From Isoperla grammatica (Eukaryota > Arthropoda > Insecta > Plecoptera > Perlodidae): 64,000 bases of DNA. Shown here one piece after another: positions 34,086 to 47,410 of this stretch. The translations under genes and the position numbers were made by a program. The stretch spans positions 1-64,000 of the forward strand of contig CAMDTW010000436.1 of NCBI GenBank assembly GCA_945910005.1. Reading direction: 5' to 3'. Under the pieces are notes generated by a model. It did not search any database. It worked only from the letters and a program-made list of their open reading frames with translations, and was not told the origin of the DNA. Position 1 is the first letter of the stretch; each line of letters opens with the position of its first letter.

Positions 34086-34299
34086 GGGTTCCCTATAGAC
34101 CTTTTTCAGAAATCAGAATTGGTCTATAGTACCCTTAGATAGAGCTAATCTCGGCCCTCTAGATCTACAATGCACAACAGTAAAAATGCACCTTCACATA
34201 ACTATAAGGACGAAGGATCCTTAGATAGAGATAATCACAGCTTTCTAGATCAATTGTGAAAATCATCTTTTATCCGAATGTAATGTCTAAACTGACGAA

Positions 34300-35620
34300 A
34301 ATCCAAATTACTAAATGTTCTCTCCCTCCCTCTCTCTCTCTCTCTCTCTCTTCCTGTATATGTTATGTATACCTCTCTCTCTTGTTGTTTATTATACATA
34401 GTTTAGTTTCTACAAAAACATTTCATTATTTTAATTACGCCCAACATTTAAAAAAAAATGTTTTTAGCGAGACTTCGCGTAAATTAACTAATTTAATTAA
34501 AGTGTAATTAATGCGTAGAAAAAAGGAGTAGAGTAAAATATCGAATTAAGTTTTTGGGGCGAGAGTTTTGTGCGGTGTTTTAGAGAGACAAAATTTCCCA
34601 GTACACGCTCACCACAAAAAAAAAGGAGAATTTACATTAGTTATGTAAATTTGCATTCTACAAAGGCTTCAATTTTAAAACGCTTCCGTTATCATGCCGC
34701 AGACTTAAACATGGCCGCATGATCTTCACTCAAATGATCTCTGAAAATTCCACGTTGGAATATGGCCCACGGTGACCCTACCCGTCGTAACAGGTAACGA
34801 AATCGGTCCACCAATTCCCCATTTTCACTCATTATAGGCCTAAATAATTTTTATCCCTCCTACTTGTCTTTTTCATCCAGTGTCCGCCTCAAAGCCATTA
34901 TGACCTTACCTAGTAGTGAGTACAGCGTTAAACGCCAATTATTGATAATCACGTGTCAAATCAAAATCTCTCAAAATTGTAATTGATGTTACACCCAAAT
35001 GTTGTAAACGTGCACACACAGATATGATACATTTTTCAATGAACGTGTCAATTTTATCTACATGTTTATTCTTACACTAGTTGTATATTATTATTACCTA
35101 GCTAAATACACACAATCAACCGTGTTCTTGATTGGATTCTTGTTACACAATCGAACTTTCCTAAGAATATTACGCCGGGCCATCCGTCGGTGTTTCCGTC
35201 TCTCTCACACCCTCTCTCATGACTTCGCCCTCTTTCTTTCACTTAATGTCTCTTACCTCTAACTGTCCTTATCCCTGTCCCTATACCCGTTTCTCTTACT
35301 GACTCTCTCACTCTCTTTCTCTTACTCTACATCTCTCCTATAAACTAGCCCTCTCCGCTCACTTCCTCTCTTCCTATATCTTCCACATCGTTCCCTTCCA
35401 CTCTCCGTCTCCCTAACTCATTTACTCAATCTTTCCCTCTTCCTCTCCCTCTCCTTTCTTCTCTCTTCCTGGCCCCCTTAAAACAAATTTGTTTACTATA
35501 TATTTAATATTTATTTATTTTTTACTCTTTCTTAACCGTCTGTCTGTCTGTCCGTTTTCTGTTTGTCTGTTGTCTCTCTCTCTCTCTCTCTCTCTCTCGG
35601 TACTCTCATCTCTAAGTCAT
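34300..35620. repeat. CT-rich low-complexity stretches
   Basis: (CT)n at about 34,321-34,351 and 35,572-35,598, with a pyrimidine-rich interval at 35,190-35,620. No gene recognised. Confidence 0.7.
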
Positions 35621-36745
35621 CTAATCGTCTAGTCAAGGATCGTGTCCTCTTCTCTTGAATGGCTTTGAGTATCCTCTCTATATACGCGAAGCAATAAGTA
35701 CGTTGTACAGTGTCACGTTGACACCTCCCTCCCCTCCACCCCCTCCATCACCACCCCCCCCCTTCCTTTGTGCGCCTCACAGTGTCTCATGACTACAAAT
35801 CTAGACTCCCACTATGTAATTAGTGATACAGCCCACAGTCAGACCTGAATATATATATACGGGATCCTGTGTCCATATTGATGAATGTTACGGTTCACCC
35901 CCTTTCCCCCCCCCCCCTCACCACATCCTACCCCCTTGGGTATCAATTCAATCCGTTACACGTCAAATCTACACTGATGGAATATATTACTGGTTATATT
36001 TCCTTCTGTCTAAATATTAAATGTTGCGGGGATGATAATGTTACATTACAACAAAGAATTACCAAATACTGTAATATACTTAATGTAAGTATATATTAAG
36101 TATATATTAATTCACACTCAAGCTCTCCTCAACTCAGCCTTGTAGCGTGTAGTTAAAAAATGATGCGCGTTTGGTTAATGGGGTATTATTTCCCTAACGG
36201 AGGTACGAACCGGGGTCAATTACTCAAAAATTGTGGGGTGTCACGCAGTTTGGAAAACATGTGTACATTGGTAATATATTGCGGATTAATATTTTACTAT
36301 AAGTGGCGCGAAACATATCAGGGTTTAGTTAAAAAATAATGCGCATTTTGGTTAATAGGCTAAGATTAAACAATATGGCTTAAATAATATGACTTATTTT
36401 ATATTGATTTGGTTACAATTAAAGATGCATATCATAACTATGTCAACTACGCATGTTTTCAATACATTAATGTGTATAATTAGTAATTACTAGTTTTAAG
36501 TATAGTTGCCCCAACGACAGTATTCTGATGCTTACTACACAGCCGAGTCGAAGGTGACAACGTAATTTTGTATTTCGCTAATTCCTACCATCTTATCTAA
36601 ACAGGTACATTGGGGATAATTTAAGACCTTCCTTTGGTTACCTGTAACGGTGGGCGTGGCCAAACCGCCTGTGCACTCGACTAAGCCGAACCATGATGCA
36701 TTTACGAATGTGTGAAAGAACGCCAGGTATCTGTTGATTTTTTTT

Positions 36746-37225
36746 CAATTGGCGCGGTTGAAAGTGGCAGTAGACAATGACCTGAGATCGGTATGCGAAT
36801 ACTTTCGTTGGGACTAGTATATCTGTTGATTTTCCTTCAATTGGCGCGGTTGAAAGGGGCCAGTAGACAATGACCTGAGATCGGTATGCGAACACTTTCG
36901 TTGGGACTAGTATATCTGTTGCTTTTCCTTCAATTGGCGCGGTTGAAAGGGGCAGTAGACAATGACCTGAGATCGGTATGCGAATACTTTCGTTTGGACT
37001 AGTATATCTGTTGATTTCCTTTCAATTGGCGCGGTTGAATAGGGCAGTAGACAATGACCTGAGATCGGTATGTGAATACTTTCGTTTGGACTAGTATATC
37101 TGTTGATTTCCTTTCAATTGGCGCGGTTGAATAGGGCAGTAGACAATGACCTGAGATCGGTATGCGAATACTTTCGTTTGGACTAGTATATCTGTTGATT
37201 TCCTTTCAATTGGCGCGGTTGAATT
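36746..37225. repeat. five tandem 92-bp subterminal units
   Basis: CAATTGGCGCGGTTGAA recurs at about 36,746, 36,838, 36,931, 37,023, 37,115 and 37,207. Each unit includes GACAATGACCTGAGATCGG and GAATACTTTCGTT(T/G)GGACTAGTATA. The latter is a mobile-element end motif. Confidence 0.93.
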
Positions 37226-37381
37226 CGCGAAAAAAAGTCTATCGCAGCGCTGCGGCGGCCTTCACGTGAACTACTCATTGCGGTATTGGTGGGCAATGGC
37301 GGCGATTTTCCCATATGTAAACAAGGCACGCTGACTTCTTGATTCAGTCTCCATGGCAAATACAATAATTGTAATCGCTAT

Positions 37382-37582
37382 TGCTCCGTTCCTCATTGCA
37401 ACAGTAAAGGGAAAGGTGTATGTTTCCACCTTTTTTCTAAAGACATTACGTTTAGAAAGAGATGGGCACACGTGTTGAAAATCGGGAAACCTGTAACAAA
37501 GTTTATGTATGTGTGTGGCTTGCACTTTACAAACCAAGACTATATACTGCCCGGTATGCAAGAAGAATTTTTAAACCATTAG
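37382..37582 (+). pseudogene. THAP-type zinc finger exon
   Basis: Frame from about 37,343 to TAG at 37,582. A C-x4-C pair (YCSVPHC) opens the domain. Then come a basic and hydrophobic core with the conserved tryptophan (FRKRWAHVLKIGK), the second metal pair C-x2-H (CGLHF), and a C-terminal YILPG. This is the THAP fold used by many DNA transposases to bind their ends. No ATG lies in frame; ATG at 37,353 is in another frame, which suggests a 1-nt frameshift or a spliced start (TTGATTCAG at 37,346 is a possible acceptor). A donor-like GTAAGC follows at 37,583. No transposase body follows. Confidence 0.65.
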
Positions 37583-39312
37583 TAAGCTAGATTAATGAGG
37601 AAATATAGATCCTTGGTTTATGCCTAGGCCCTAGCAGAGATGCCAATCCCAAGTCAGAGTAGGCCTAGGCCTATCTAGCTGTCAAAATGGGTGTAACGTC
37701 TAGGGCTAGGTAGCTAAGCCTAGACCCTAAACCCAATGTCCTAGTCGGCCTAGCTGTCATGAAAGTACGGTAGTCGTAAGCCTATAGGCCTAGACCAAGA
37801 ACGTATACTTAAACCCTTTTCCCTACCACCAAAGATAAGACACTTTGCTACCACTAGGCCTAGGCCTACCAAGTATTTTTTAACCATTGGTAAGCTAGAT
37901 TAATGAGGAAATATAGATACATGTCTTATGCCTAGGCCCTAGCAGAGATGCCAATCCCAAGTCAGAGTAGGCCTAGGCCTATCCAGCTGTCAAAATGGGT
38001 GTAACGTCTCGGGCTAGGTAGCTAGGCCTTGTCCCTAGTCGGCCTAGCTGTCAATGAAAGAAGTCGCACCAAGAACGTATAAGTAGGCCTACTTAGACCC
38101 TTTTGCCTACCCCTAGGCCTACCTATACAATGTGATTATGAGGAGTTTGATTGTCTATTTACATACTAACAACTGCATTATTGAATAGTATAGGCCCCAG
38201 GCCTAGACAATAAATAAGTACAATTGTAAAGTAAGGCTAGGCCTAGCCTAGGCCCATGTCAAGGTGACAATACACTAGGACCTAGGTATTTTTGTGGTGT
38301 AGGCCTAGCCTAGGCAGTGGCACCTGTTGTTAGTGACTTCATCACGTACTGTAAGCATAACTTCCAATTTGTGAGGCGGTCAATTTTGAGGTTTGTAAGC
38401 ACAACGCAAATGTCTTTGGTTCAACCATTGATTCTGCAGCATATGACGTGATTTGCTTCCAAAACAGCTTCCCCCTCCTTATACGGCCGTAAGCCGTCAC
38501 CTACAAACCTAATAACTACTGCCCACCTAACGTTAGAATTTTCTTCTATTGCAGACAATTATTCAACAATAATAACAACAATAATACTTAAGAAATTAAA
38601 CCCTAAAATACACGTGTGCAGGGGGCCATGAGGGGGCGTACGATCACTTTATACCGCAATGATCCGCCATTTTGATTTTGTAGTGCTGCCATCTGTTATC
38701 ACTTGTTTTGGCGAATAGGGCAGTAAACAATGACCTGAGATCGGTATGTGAATATTTTCGTTGACGGTTGTTTTAGTTGTCGCCATCAAAGTGCTGCTCT
38801 AGGAGATCAAGAAGACCGTGGTAGGATTTTTCGTGTCATATAGTTGGCCGTGTTATTTTTACCAATACTGGTAACAATGGTAGACGCCTTCTTTATAGTG
38901 TTGAATTAATTTGCAGCAGTACTTCAATGGCGTCAAATTTAAAGATGTCAGCGCCCATAAAAATCCTCTAAAACAACCGTATAGCCTCTATCTCTCTCTT
39001 GGCTCATTGCTGCGGTTTGAGTGTTGAATTGATGAGGGCCCACAACAACCCGGTCCACGTCGTAGAACCACGATCTCTGTGTGTGGGTCACAGCGATGCG
39101 GGGGAGGTCAAGCCGAGCGAGGACGCCGACGTGGCTGTGGTTGCCGTCGACGCCCCCGTGCGGCGAGAGAGGGTCGACCGCACAGCCGCGTCGAGGGACG
39201 GATAACTCGTCGCGAGTTTCCGCTTCCTGTCGTGATGCACCACCGACACCCGCAGACGAATGTTCTAAGGTCGCACTACCTCACAAGGCGGTGCATGGAT
39301 TATTGGAAAGCT

Positions 39313-39680
39313 ATAGCGAGTATTCACGTGACGTCACATCGGCCATATTGGAGGCCACCTATAATACTACTTCAAGTTTCATTTAGCTGTCAATAGAAAA
39401 CAAATATGTTGTTTACGGGGAAATATGACAAGTTTGAACACGTATATTCCCCGATAAAGTGTACGGAAATGATTATTGTATGTCTTTGTAACGATTAAAA
39501 GAGTAATCGAGACTAAAGAGTTTGCTTATGTTGATTTTAAGTAATAATAGCAAACCAAAGTTAGAGAACAGTTGAATTTGCATCGAACGCCAGCTGAAAC
39601 ATAGTAGCAATGAACTACCAATCACATGCCATTGTGGCCTCCAATGTGGCCACCATGCGCAATACGTGAATACTCCCTAT
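39313..39680. mobile_element. MITE (GTATTCACGT family), copy 2
   Basis: ATAGCGAGTATTCACGTGAC at the left is mirrored by CACGTGAATACTCCCTAT-like sequence at the right. The interior matches 24,384-24,667 in reverse orientation. Confidence 0.8.
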
Positions 39681-40220
39681 TGGGGTATTTGGAAGGAATC
39701 CACTAATTCCTATGCCTGCATTCTCTGCATGAATCTATGCAAGGAATGTATCACTTGCGTGGTTTTTTGTCCCGAACAACGCAGCTCTACACCGCTTGTA
39801 TACTAGTCCCAATGAAAATATTTGCATACCGATCTCAGGACATTGTCTAAGGCCCCGTTCAACCGCGCCAATTGAAAAAAAATCAACAGATACCTGGCGT
39901 TCTTTCACACATTCGTAAATGCATCATGGTTCGGCTTAGTCGAGTGCACAGGCGGTTTGGCCACGCTCACCGTTACAGGTAACCAACGGAAGGTTTTAAA
40001 TTATCCCCAATGGACATGTTTAGATTAGACGGTAGGAATTAGCGAAGTAGTGAATTAAGTTGTCACCTTGGACTCGGCTGTGTCGTGAGCATCAGAATAC
40101 TTTCGTTGGGACAACTTTGTCCGGTGTAGCTGCATCGATGCAGGATATGCAGCACCAGCTCCCGAGCGGGTATAGAGCGTTGATACGCAATAATGTTGCG
40201 CTTCTTTCTTATATCTCCCA

Positions 40221-40395
40221 TTTATTATTGATGATGATGATATTTGGGGTTTTACCTCCCATACTTTTACAACGAGGCTAATAGAAACGATAAGTGGGTG
40301 ATGGTGAGGATGAAAATACGCCACATGACATCCATGCCCAAGCCAGGATTCGAACCTGGAACGCAGAGACCGCGGTTTACTAGACCAACGCCTAA
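40221..40395 (-). mobile_element. tRNA-derived SINE
   Basis: On the minus strand, a tRNA-like head has an A box (TTGGTCTAGTAAACC) and a perfect B box (GGTTCGAATCC, + strand 40,346-40,356). It is followed by a unique body and a (ATC)n tail (40,228-40,241). Confidence 0.65.
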
Positions 40396-40399
40396 TCGA

Positions 40400-41606
40400 T
40401 AAACATCTGCATTTTAACGTTGCGCAAATGAGTTAGATGGTTCTGGATTTCGTTGATATCCCGCTCGGGGATTTAGAAGCCCTTTGAAAGAACCTATAAT
40501 ATATCAGCCAGGATGTGACTGATAGATCCCTAGTCAGCAAAATAGTCCACTATTTTATGGGAACTGACGTCGACATAAGTAAAATACTAAAGATCGACAT
40601 CGTTTTTTTTTTGTCGATAGGAAGACGGAGAAAACGCTGACTATCGAAGAGTCAAGGTAACAAACAGCGCCGCTAAGCAGCCTCCTTATCCAGGTCATTG
40701 ATGATTTGTCATTTAACAATAAAACAACGTTGACCTACTACCCATGCATGGACTGCCAGTCCTATTCAAATTATATTTGGTTCAAACCAAAGAAATTAAG
40801 AAGCACCCTGCCAATCCCTATACACATAAAGACCAACTTAGCCTTCGCCTCCTTTGTTGACAGTGTTGTAAATGTCAATGGTGTCTAAAATCTCAAGCGG
40901 CAGTCAGTATTCGCATACCGATCACCCCGAAGAATGGTTGAAGAGGCCAACTCTGCACAGGACAAAAAAAAAAAAAAAGTATATTTATAAACGTTTTCCT
41001 TCAAGTAGGAACTACAGATGAAAGGGGAAGCTTTCTCAACCCCCAACTGGTTATCCCGCATAATATCGGTCAGCCGGAATATTCTTCCGAAACACCCTAG
41101 AGGGCATCAGATGGTCCGGCTTCACTCCCTCCACACCCCCCCTCACCCCCCCCCCCCCCCCCCCGCCCCCCACGTCTAGCCACTCCGAGTCTGAAGATTA
41201 TCCGTTTATACAAACAGGGCAGTTAAATGTGAACTTAAAGTAAGCTGATGTACATACAGTCCACTCCATGCGAAGAAGCAGCCGCGTAGACCGACCGTCT
41301 CAAAGAGAGATCTTTACAACTCTTTTTTTTTGTAAAGTTGTGAACGTGGAAAGTTACCGAAATCGCAGAATATTTTTTTTTTATCAAGAATAATACGAGC
41401 TCTTTGCAACGGGAATTTTATATCGTTTTAACTATTGCAGACTGAAAACTTATAAATCTAGATAGCGCTGCTAAGCAACGTCTTGATCTACGCCGTTGAT
41501 GATTTATCAATTTGAGAACAATTGACGGATAAACTCCTGTTTATAGTAGTGTATTTTCTTGCCACCAGAATGCGTCCAGTCTATTTTGAGTGGCCAATAG
41601 AATATA
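40400..41606. other. no gene seen
   Basis: Contains a C16-type tract near 41,145-41,164 and, at 41,540-41,600, a copy of the repeat also present at 4,290-4,365. Confidence 0.4.
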
Positions 41607-41799
41607 CCATTTTTAAATTTAATCTAGGACCCTTTAGATGGAATTAAACATGGCTACTTAGATTTTCAATGACAACAATATGCACAACAATAAATACTTG
41701 TTTTCAAATTTAATTTCAATGTGCATTGTTGTCATTGAAGATCTAGATGTCCGTGATTAATTCTATCTAAGGTTCCCCATAGATCAATTTTGAAAATGG
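41607..41799. repeat. foldback repeat
   Basis: CCATTTTTAAATTTAATCTA...AATGACAACAATATGCAC is mirrored by GTGCATTGTTGTCATT...TTTTGAAAATGG. Arms are about 85 bp and diverged. Related motifs occur at 1,340, 11,570 and 34,130. Confidence 0.6.
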
Positions 41800-41925
41800 T
41801 CATATATCCTGTACACAAAATACTTAATTTCGACGATTTGGAACGGATCTTTAAAAAACGTGCGCTGTACGGTTTGTAAATCAATAACACTTATTTAACT
41901 GAGAGTAGGTATAATATCTTTGAGT

Positions 41926-42190
41926 GAGTAATATAAGGTAGAGGCCCAACGCCGTCGGTAGTTTCTCTACCGCCTTTTACTGCCCAACATACTTTAGTCG
42001 GGTAGTAGGGGTTCGCCAAGCGACGCGATGACGAAGCCTGATTGGTCGGCTACCTGGCCGAAGATATCCGAACACAACCGAAAGCTCTGTCGTTGTGTAT
42101 ACGCTTGCTTGACGAATTCTACTACCCAACTAAAGTATGTTGGGCAGCATAAGGCGGTAGACTGCCGATGTAGTTGGGCCTCTACCCTAT
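41926..42190. mobile_element. MITE (GAGTAATAT family), copy 3
   Basis: Same structure as 12,799-13,074 but the final TATTACTC end is lost. It lies about 150 bp left of the large transposon. Confidence 0.75.
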
Positions 42191-42752
42191 GGGAACGCGT
42201 ACAACAAACGACTACACTGCAGCGCTGCGAGCGTTCCGGCCACTGAGCTCTGCCTGCTAGAATTCACCGAAGACCCCTCTAGAAGCCAGTGCACTAATTA
42301 TCAATGACTTAGAAATTCGTATTGTTGAAATGATTGTGTGTATAGGGCACTAGCAACACCAAAAGACAACAATGAAACAAATGAATTGAATCGATGGACA
42401 AACAACAAGCTGTCAAAAAATAATGTCTTCTGATTTTGGAAAACAACACAAAAAACAAACAAATACACATACAAAACTTTCACTTAGTTGTTGTTTATCA
42501 TTAAAAGTTTTAAATGACGAGCAGTTACTATTGCTACACTTGTTTTTATTTCTATGGTTGCAATTTTATTATTTTGACAGCTGATTGTGTGTCCATCACT
42601 TCAATAGGCTACTTGCATAACACAATTTTATTACTCTACTATGAAGATATTACACGTCTAAGAGCAATGCAATTCAAAACAATTTATTTTTTCCTTTTTT
42701 GACGGAGAAAATAAATAAGTAGTTTTCCCTCCCTTTACCGCGCTCGAAAACG

Positions 42753-45700
42753 ATGTTTGAACGAAGCGCCATCTTTATGACGTACACGGCCTCTACGCTG
42801 CCTGCCAGCGCAGGCATTGGCGCAGGCCAACAGTCCCACTCCCAACACAGCTGTTGCATAGCTGTTGCGATGGCTGCATCGCCCGAGTTGGATTGCAAAC
42901 GAAAACGCAGGTACAAAATTCCATACAAGTGGTGTTTTGTTCCACTATGTACGAATACGACTGTAAAGACACCAACTAAAATATTTGTTAGTGTTCCGAA
43001 GGATGCTAAGAGAAGAAAGAACTGGATGAAAGCAGCCAAACGAGATGTCCCAAAATCCAAGTCAACAATGTATTGTTGTCAAGATCACTTTAACGTACGT
43101 ATACAGATAGTAGGCTAGAAGAAATCATTATGCTATATTAGGCCTAGTTATTTTGAAGGATGAAATGTCTTGAGCTTCAATAACGGAAGCTTCAAGGACG
43201 TTTAGTACACAGCTAGGCCTGTAATAGGCCTAGGCCTAGGCGTAAAATGTACATTGTACAAGGCGTAGGCCTAGGCCTAGGCCCCTAGTAGTTCTGTCAC
43301 AATGACAGTTCGTTGGTTCAGTAAGGATGTTTTGGTAGCCTAGGATTCAATAGGCTAGTTAAGTGTAGGGGTAGGCCTAGGACCTAGGCTAGACTATTCG
43401 TAGGTATTTTCTAGACTGTCATAGAAATTATATTTATCAATACCTATATTTATTCAATAAATTTTATCAATTTATAGAGGCCTACTGTTTTACCAGACTT
43501 TGTTTAGGGCCTTATCTCTTTATACTGCCAGTTCTTTGCTGACACTTGCTCAAATAAAGAAGTAAATCCATAGCTCTAGAATGTGGACTACAGTGGAAAC
43601 CTTTTACGCCCTACGTATGTTTATAAAATGCGGATACTGTCATTAGAGTCATCATATTATTATTTTATTTGAAAATTACTTAGTGCATTTTCTAGTTTCA
43701 CATACACATGTGACACACAAAAAGAATAGTATAATAGATTTAGCTACTAGGCCTACATTTAATTACACAATAGCCATATTGTCACATAATTAGTACTAGG
43801 CCTAGATCTATGTGCCTTTGTAATAACAAAATTGCTTTATTATTTTTAGATGGAAGTTGATGCTGACAACTGGGTGCATTACAATTTAGTGGGTGGTGCC
43901 ATCAGAATGAAACCCGAAAAAGTACCTCATATTTTTGATTGCCAACCCAATAGAAATGCAGCACATTCGTCAACACCCAGATCAGCTGTTGTACATAAAC
44001 GGTACATAAGACAAATTTTGAGCATGTCGGAAATACAGGGTGCAAGAGAGCTCGAACTACTTTCCACAAGCCAGGATACAATCATGCAAGAAACACATAG
44101 TGAATCTTTGGATTTAGAAGTTGATGGAAATAATATATGCTCTATCGCTACACCAACTGGTATGTTTCATTAAGCCTAATTAATTAACCACAATAAATAA
44201 ATAAAATAATATATACCCGTAGGTCTAGGCCTTCCACCAATTATAAGTAAACACCCCAATCAGTGGTTAAAGTGGACTCGGAGAAGTGACGGTATGCACT
44301 AATGCTGTGTAAAGCAGACAAAGCGGGTATGTCGGAGGATCTTAGTAACGGTATACATACATACCGGCTCATACCGCCCCACTTTAACCACTGACCCCAA
44401 TAGATTCATTTGCATGTTATAATACATGTACATATTTGTATTTATTTGTATTGGATAGCAAGAATTAATGAATGGCTGAAAAGTCATCATCGCATAAGAA
44501 GGAAAAAAAAATTTTGAAAATTCCCTAGTAGGCCTACTGTGAACCATGGCTCGACCCCAAGGCCTACCAGAGTTATACACTAATTATATCCATATTCAAG
44601 TGCTAAACAAATTTGCACCTAAAAACATATTGTTAGTACCGTAAGGATAATATAGGCCTACATTTATATTTGCTATGAGCCATTTGGCTTGTACAGGAAT
44701 AGTTCAATGGGATCATTTGATTTAAATTTAAGAATGGAGGTTAGGTTTATGTTTACATTAAGCATCATTCATAATCAGTTTTAAGGCGTAAGGTCTAAGG
44801 CGTAAGGTCTTAAGTCGTAAGGCGTAGGAAAAGCCAACCGTTCACAATAGAATGATTTTGGAAGCGCCCCGTTGTTCTACGCATGCGCAACGGACGCGGC
44901 AATGACGATGCACAGCCTTTTGTATGTTCGACCACGGTGTTGGACACATGACTGCATGGTAGTGTATCAGCTGTGTATGGTAGGAGAGGGAGATAGGCCT
45001 ACCTTGTTGGGATTGGTTCGTCGTAAGAGTCTCGTCGTAAGAATTGGATTTTGGGCAATTCACTACAACTTGCGCCTTACGCCTTATAACATACGACGCG
45101 TTGTGAACAGTAACATTGAAACATACGCTTGGCAATATTAATTAAACCATACGCCTTACGCCTTAGACCTAACGCTTAAAAACTGATTGTGAATGAGCCT
45201 TAAGCAGTATTGTCCCTTGGCCTTAAGATTCACTTTTTCTTGAGCTAAAAACCAAAGAATTAGGGTGTATTATGCTAAGTTTTCCTTAAAACATGTAAAT
45301 AATAATATAAAATTTCATTTCTCAAGTTTATTTGATAATTTGTGACACACATGTTGTTACATACAAAAAATACCAATTAAAGTCTTAATAAAAACAAATT
45401 AAACCTACAAATATCTCAAGTAGGCCCTAATCATTATAAAAATGAAAATAAAAAATTAATTGGATTTTAAATAAATAAATCATACATCCTAGGCCTACAT
45501 GCATACATTTCTAGATGCATAATAATGGTTTCATGATAACAAAATCAATTGCTAAGCAAACATTAATATTTGAAGTTTGTATTTTGCTTGGTTAGGCCTA
45601 CCGCCTTCTAATTATTAATTAAAGAACTAGGGCCTAATGTTATTTTATTTATTTTCAGCAACATTTGTAGACAAGGGTGTCCAAGCAAGGCCAACCTACC

Positions 45701-46833
45701 GTAGTAAAGGTACTAGCATTGATGTATCTTATCTAGAAAGAGACACCTCTACTGCCAGCACAGCATGTTCGCCTATTAAACCGGGAATCAATGTCCAGAC
45801 TTCTCCAATCAAGTTCCAGAAACAAGTTCTAGTTAAGAAGGTACTGGAGTTGCCAAGTGATACTGATTCGTGTGAAAGTAGTGTCAATGCAACATATACG
45901 TCAGCCACATGCACTGACACAAGTTACATGGACTCGGATTTTGAAAAGTTTGCCAACGATGAACTGCAAATGCTAAGTTTAAAGAAAACATTGTTATTGA
46001 TTGAAAAACATCCTAGGCAATACTTGGGTTTACCTGATGATTGTTGGTTTTTAGTTGATTTGCTGTCAAAAAGGCTACATTCTAGAAAAGCTAGGGAAAA
46101 CGTCTTGCTGACATTAAAAAAGCTTCGGCTTAATGCTTCACTTGTTACATTGGGGCATGACTTTGGTATTTCTCTCTCTCAGGCAAGCCGAATTTTTAAA
46201 ACCACATTACCAGAAATTTCCAAATATATGAAACAACTTGTGGTTTGGCCAACTAAAGAAAGTATTCAACAGTTGTTGCCAATATCCTTTAGAGCAAGGT
46301 TCAGTAATGTTCAGTCAATCATAGACTGTTTTGAAATAGAAATCCAAAAACCATCAAATCCAGTAACACAAGCACTTACTTGGTCTGAATACAAAAAGGC
46401 TAATACTGTTAAGTATTTTGTGTCGTCAACTCCTGATGGGTTAGTTAATTTTATCTCAAGTGGTTACGGCGGTCGAACAAGTGATATTACAATAACAGAG
46501 CATTGTGGATTTCTTGATAAACTGACTCCTGGAATGGCTGTAATGGCTGACAGGGGCTTTAAACATTTGGATGCACATTTACTTAGAAAAGGTTGTACCC
46601 TTATTCGACCTCCAAGTGTGTCGGCAGATACAAAATGTACTCGTGAGGATGTCATCCAAACGAAAGTTATTGCTAGCCTACGTATACACATTGAAAGAGT
46701 AATTAGAAGATTTAGAGAGTTTGCATTCTTAGCACCTCATGCATGCATTGATACTGAATCTGTTTATCTTGCTGATCATGCAGTGATAGTTGCTGCTGGG
46801 ATTGTTAATTTGCAAGGACCATTGATTAAATAG
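42753..46833 (+). CDS. THAP-domain DDE transposase (3 exons)
   Basis: Exons 42,753-43,094, 43,850-44,159 and 45,659-46,833. Donors are GTACGT and GTATGT, acceptors TTTTTAG and ATTTTCAG, and phases (0, then 1) agree. Total 608 aa, or 569 aa from the ATG at 42,870, which is the likelier start because it directly precedes the basic patch and THAP domain. THAP domain: WCFVPLC, a basic core with RRKNWMKAAKRD, CCQDHF, then RMKPEKVPHIFDCQ across the first junction. Exon 3 holds a helix-turn-helix-like region (LVTLGHDFGISLSQASRIF) and a DDE_Tnp_4-type domain: IIDCFEI (first Asp), GYGGRTSDI, MADRGF (second Asp), HIERVIRRFREF (Glu). It presumably binds the TIRs and catalyses cut-and-paste. No stop or frameshift was seen. 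Confidence 0.85.
44261..44393. mobile_element. 133-bp hAT MITE in transposase intron 2
   Basis: CAGTGGTTAAAGTGG and CCACTTTAACCACTG termini, with ACCCCAAT on both sides (44,253-44,260; 44,394-44,401), a perfect 8-bp target duplication. Confidence 0.93.
44762..45199. mobile_element. TTAA-target MITE in transposase intron 2
   Basis: The ends carry CATTCATAATCAGTTTT and its counterpart, then AAGGTCTAAGGCGTAAGG repeats. TTAA lies at 44,758-44,761 and 45,200-45,203. The 438-bp insert leaves the exons intact. Confidence 0.8.
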
Positions 46834-47115
46834 GTAGATATAACTGCTCGTCAGGAATCACTTTCTTGTTAATTTCAACTTGGGCTACAACATAAAGTAT
46901 GTTACATGACACCCAGTCTTCATGTTTATTTCATGTCTTTTTCTTTTATTACATGCCAAAAGACAAACTTAGGCCCACATTGTATGTACAAACTCGTAAC
47001 AAAGTAAACTATAAAATGAAGAAGTAACTGACAATCATAATATGGATTTAATTTAAAAATGTGTTTGCTACATTTTTACATCGTGTGCTATGTATAAATG
47101 TAATATGTGTATAAG

Positions 47116-47410
47116 GTATGCACAACACCAAAACACAACAATGAAACAAATGAATTGAACCGATGGACAAACAAGCTGTTAAAAAAAAATATGAAGTTCT
47201 GAAGTTGGGAAAACAAACGTTCAGAACGTTTACAAACGTTTACGTCAGATAGTTGCTGTCCATTAATGAAAATAAATTTTAACTGGCGAGCAGTTACTAT
47301 CGTTACAACTAATTGTTTCTCCTCATTATTTGCAAAGATATTACTTTGACAGCTGGTTGTTTGTCTACCAGTTCAATTCATTTATTCCATTGTTGTAGTT
47401 CGGCTGTTAC
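47116..47410. mobile_element. MITE-like copy between the two transposon genes
   Basis: Matches the element's own left 260 bp (ACAACAATGAAACAAATGAA, GATGGACAAACAAGCTG, GAGCAGTTACTAT). It lacks the outer AGGGCACTAG. A related element therefore inserted inside the autonomous copy, or an end was duplicated internally. The rest of 46,834-48,215 shows no gene. Confidence 0.7.

Larger units (their letters stand above)
36504..40116. mobile_element. 3.6-kb element with long TIRs and a THAP exon
   Basis: The left arm (36,504-36,770) and right arm (39,855-40,116) are inverted repeats of about 260 bp, from AGTTGCCCCAACGACAGTAT/CCCAACGAAAGTATTC through GGCGGTTTGGCCACG to CAATTGGCGCGGTTGAA. Five tandem 92-bp units follow the left arm. 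The interior contains one THAP-domain exon (37,382-37,582), a duplicated GGCCTA-rich segment (about 37,575-37,740 and 37,873-38,045) and a MITE (39,313-39,680). No DDE domain was found, so the element is non-autonomous or decayed. Flanks show no clear target duplication. Confidence 0.75.
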
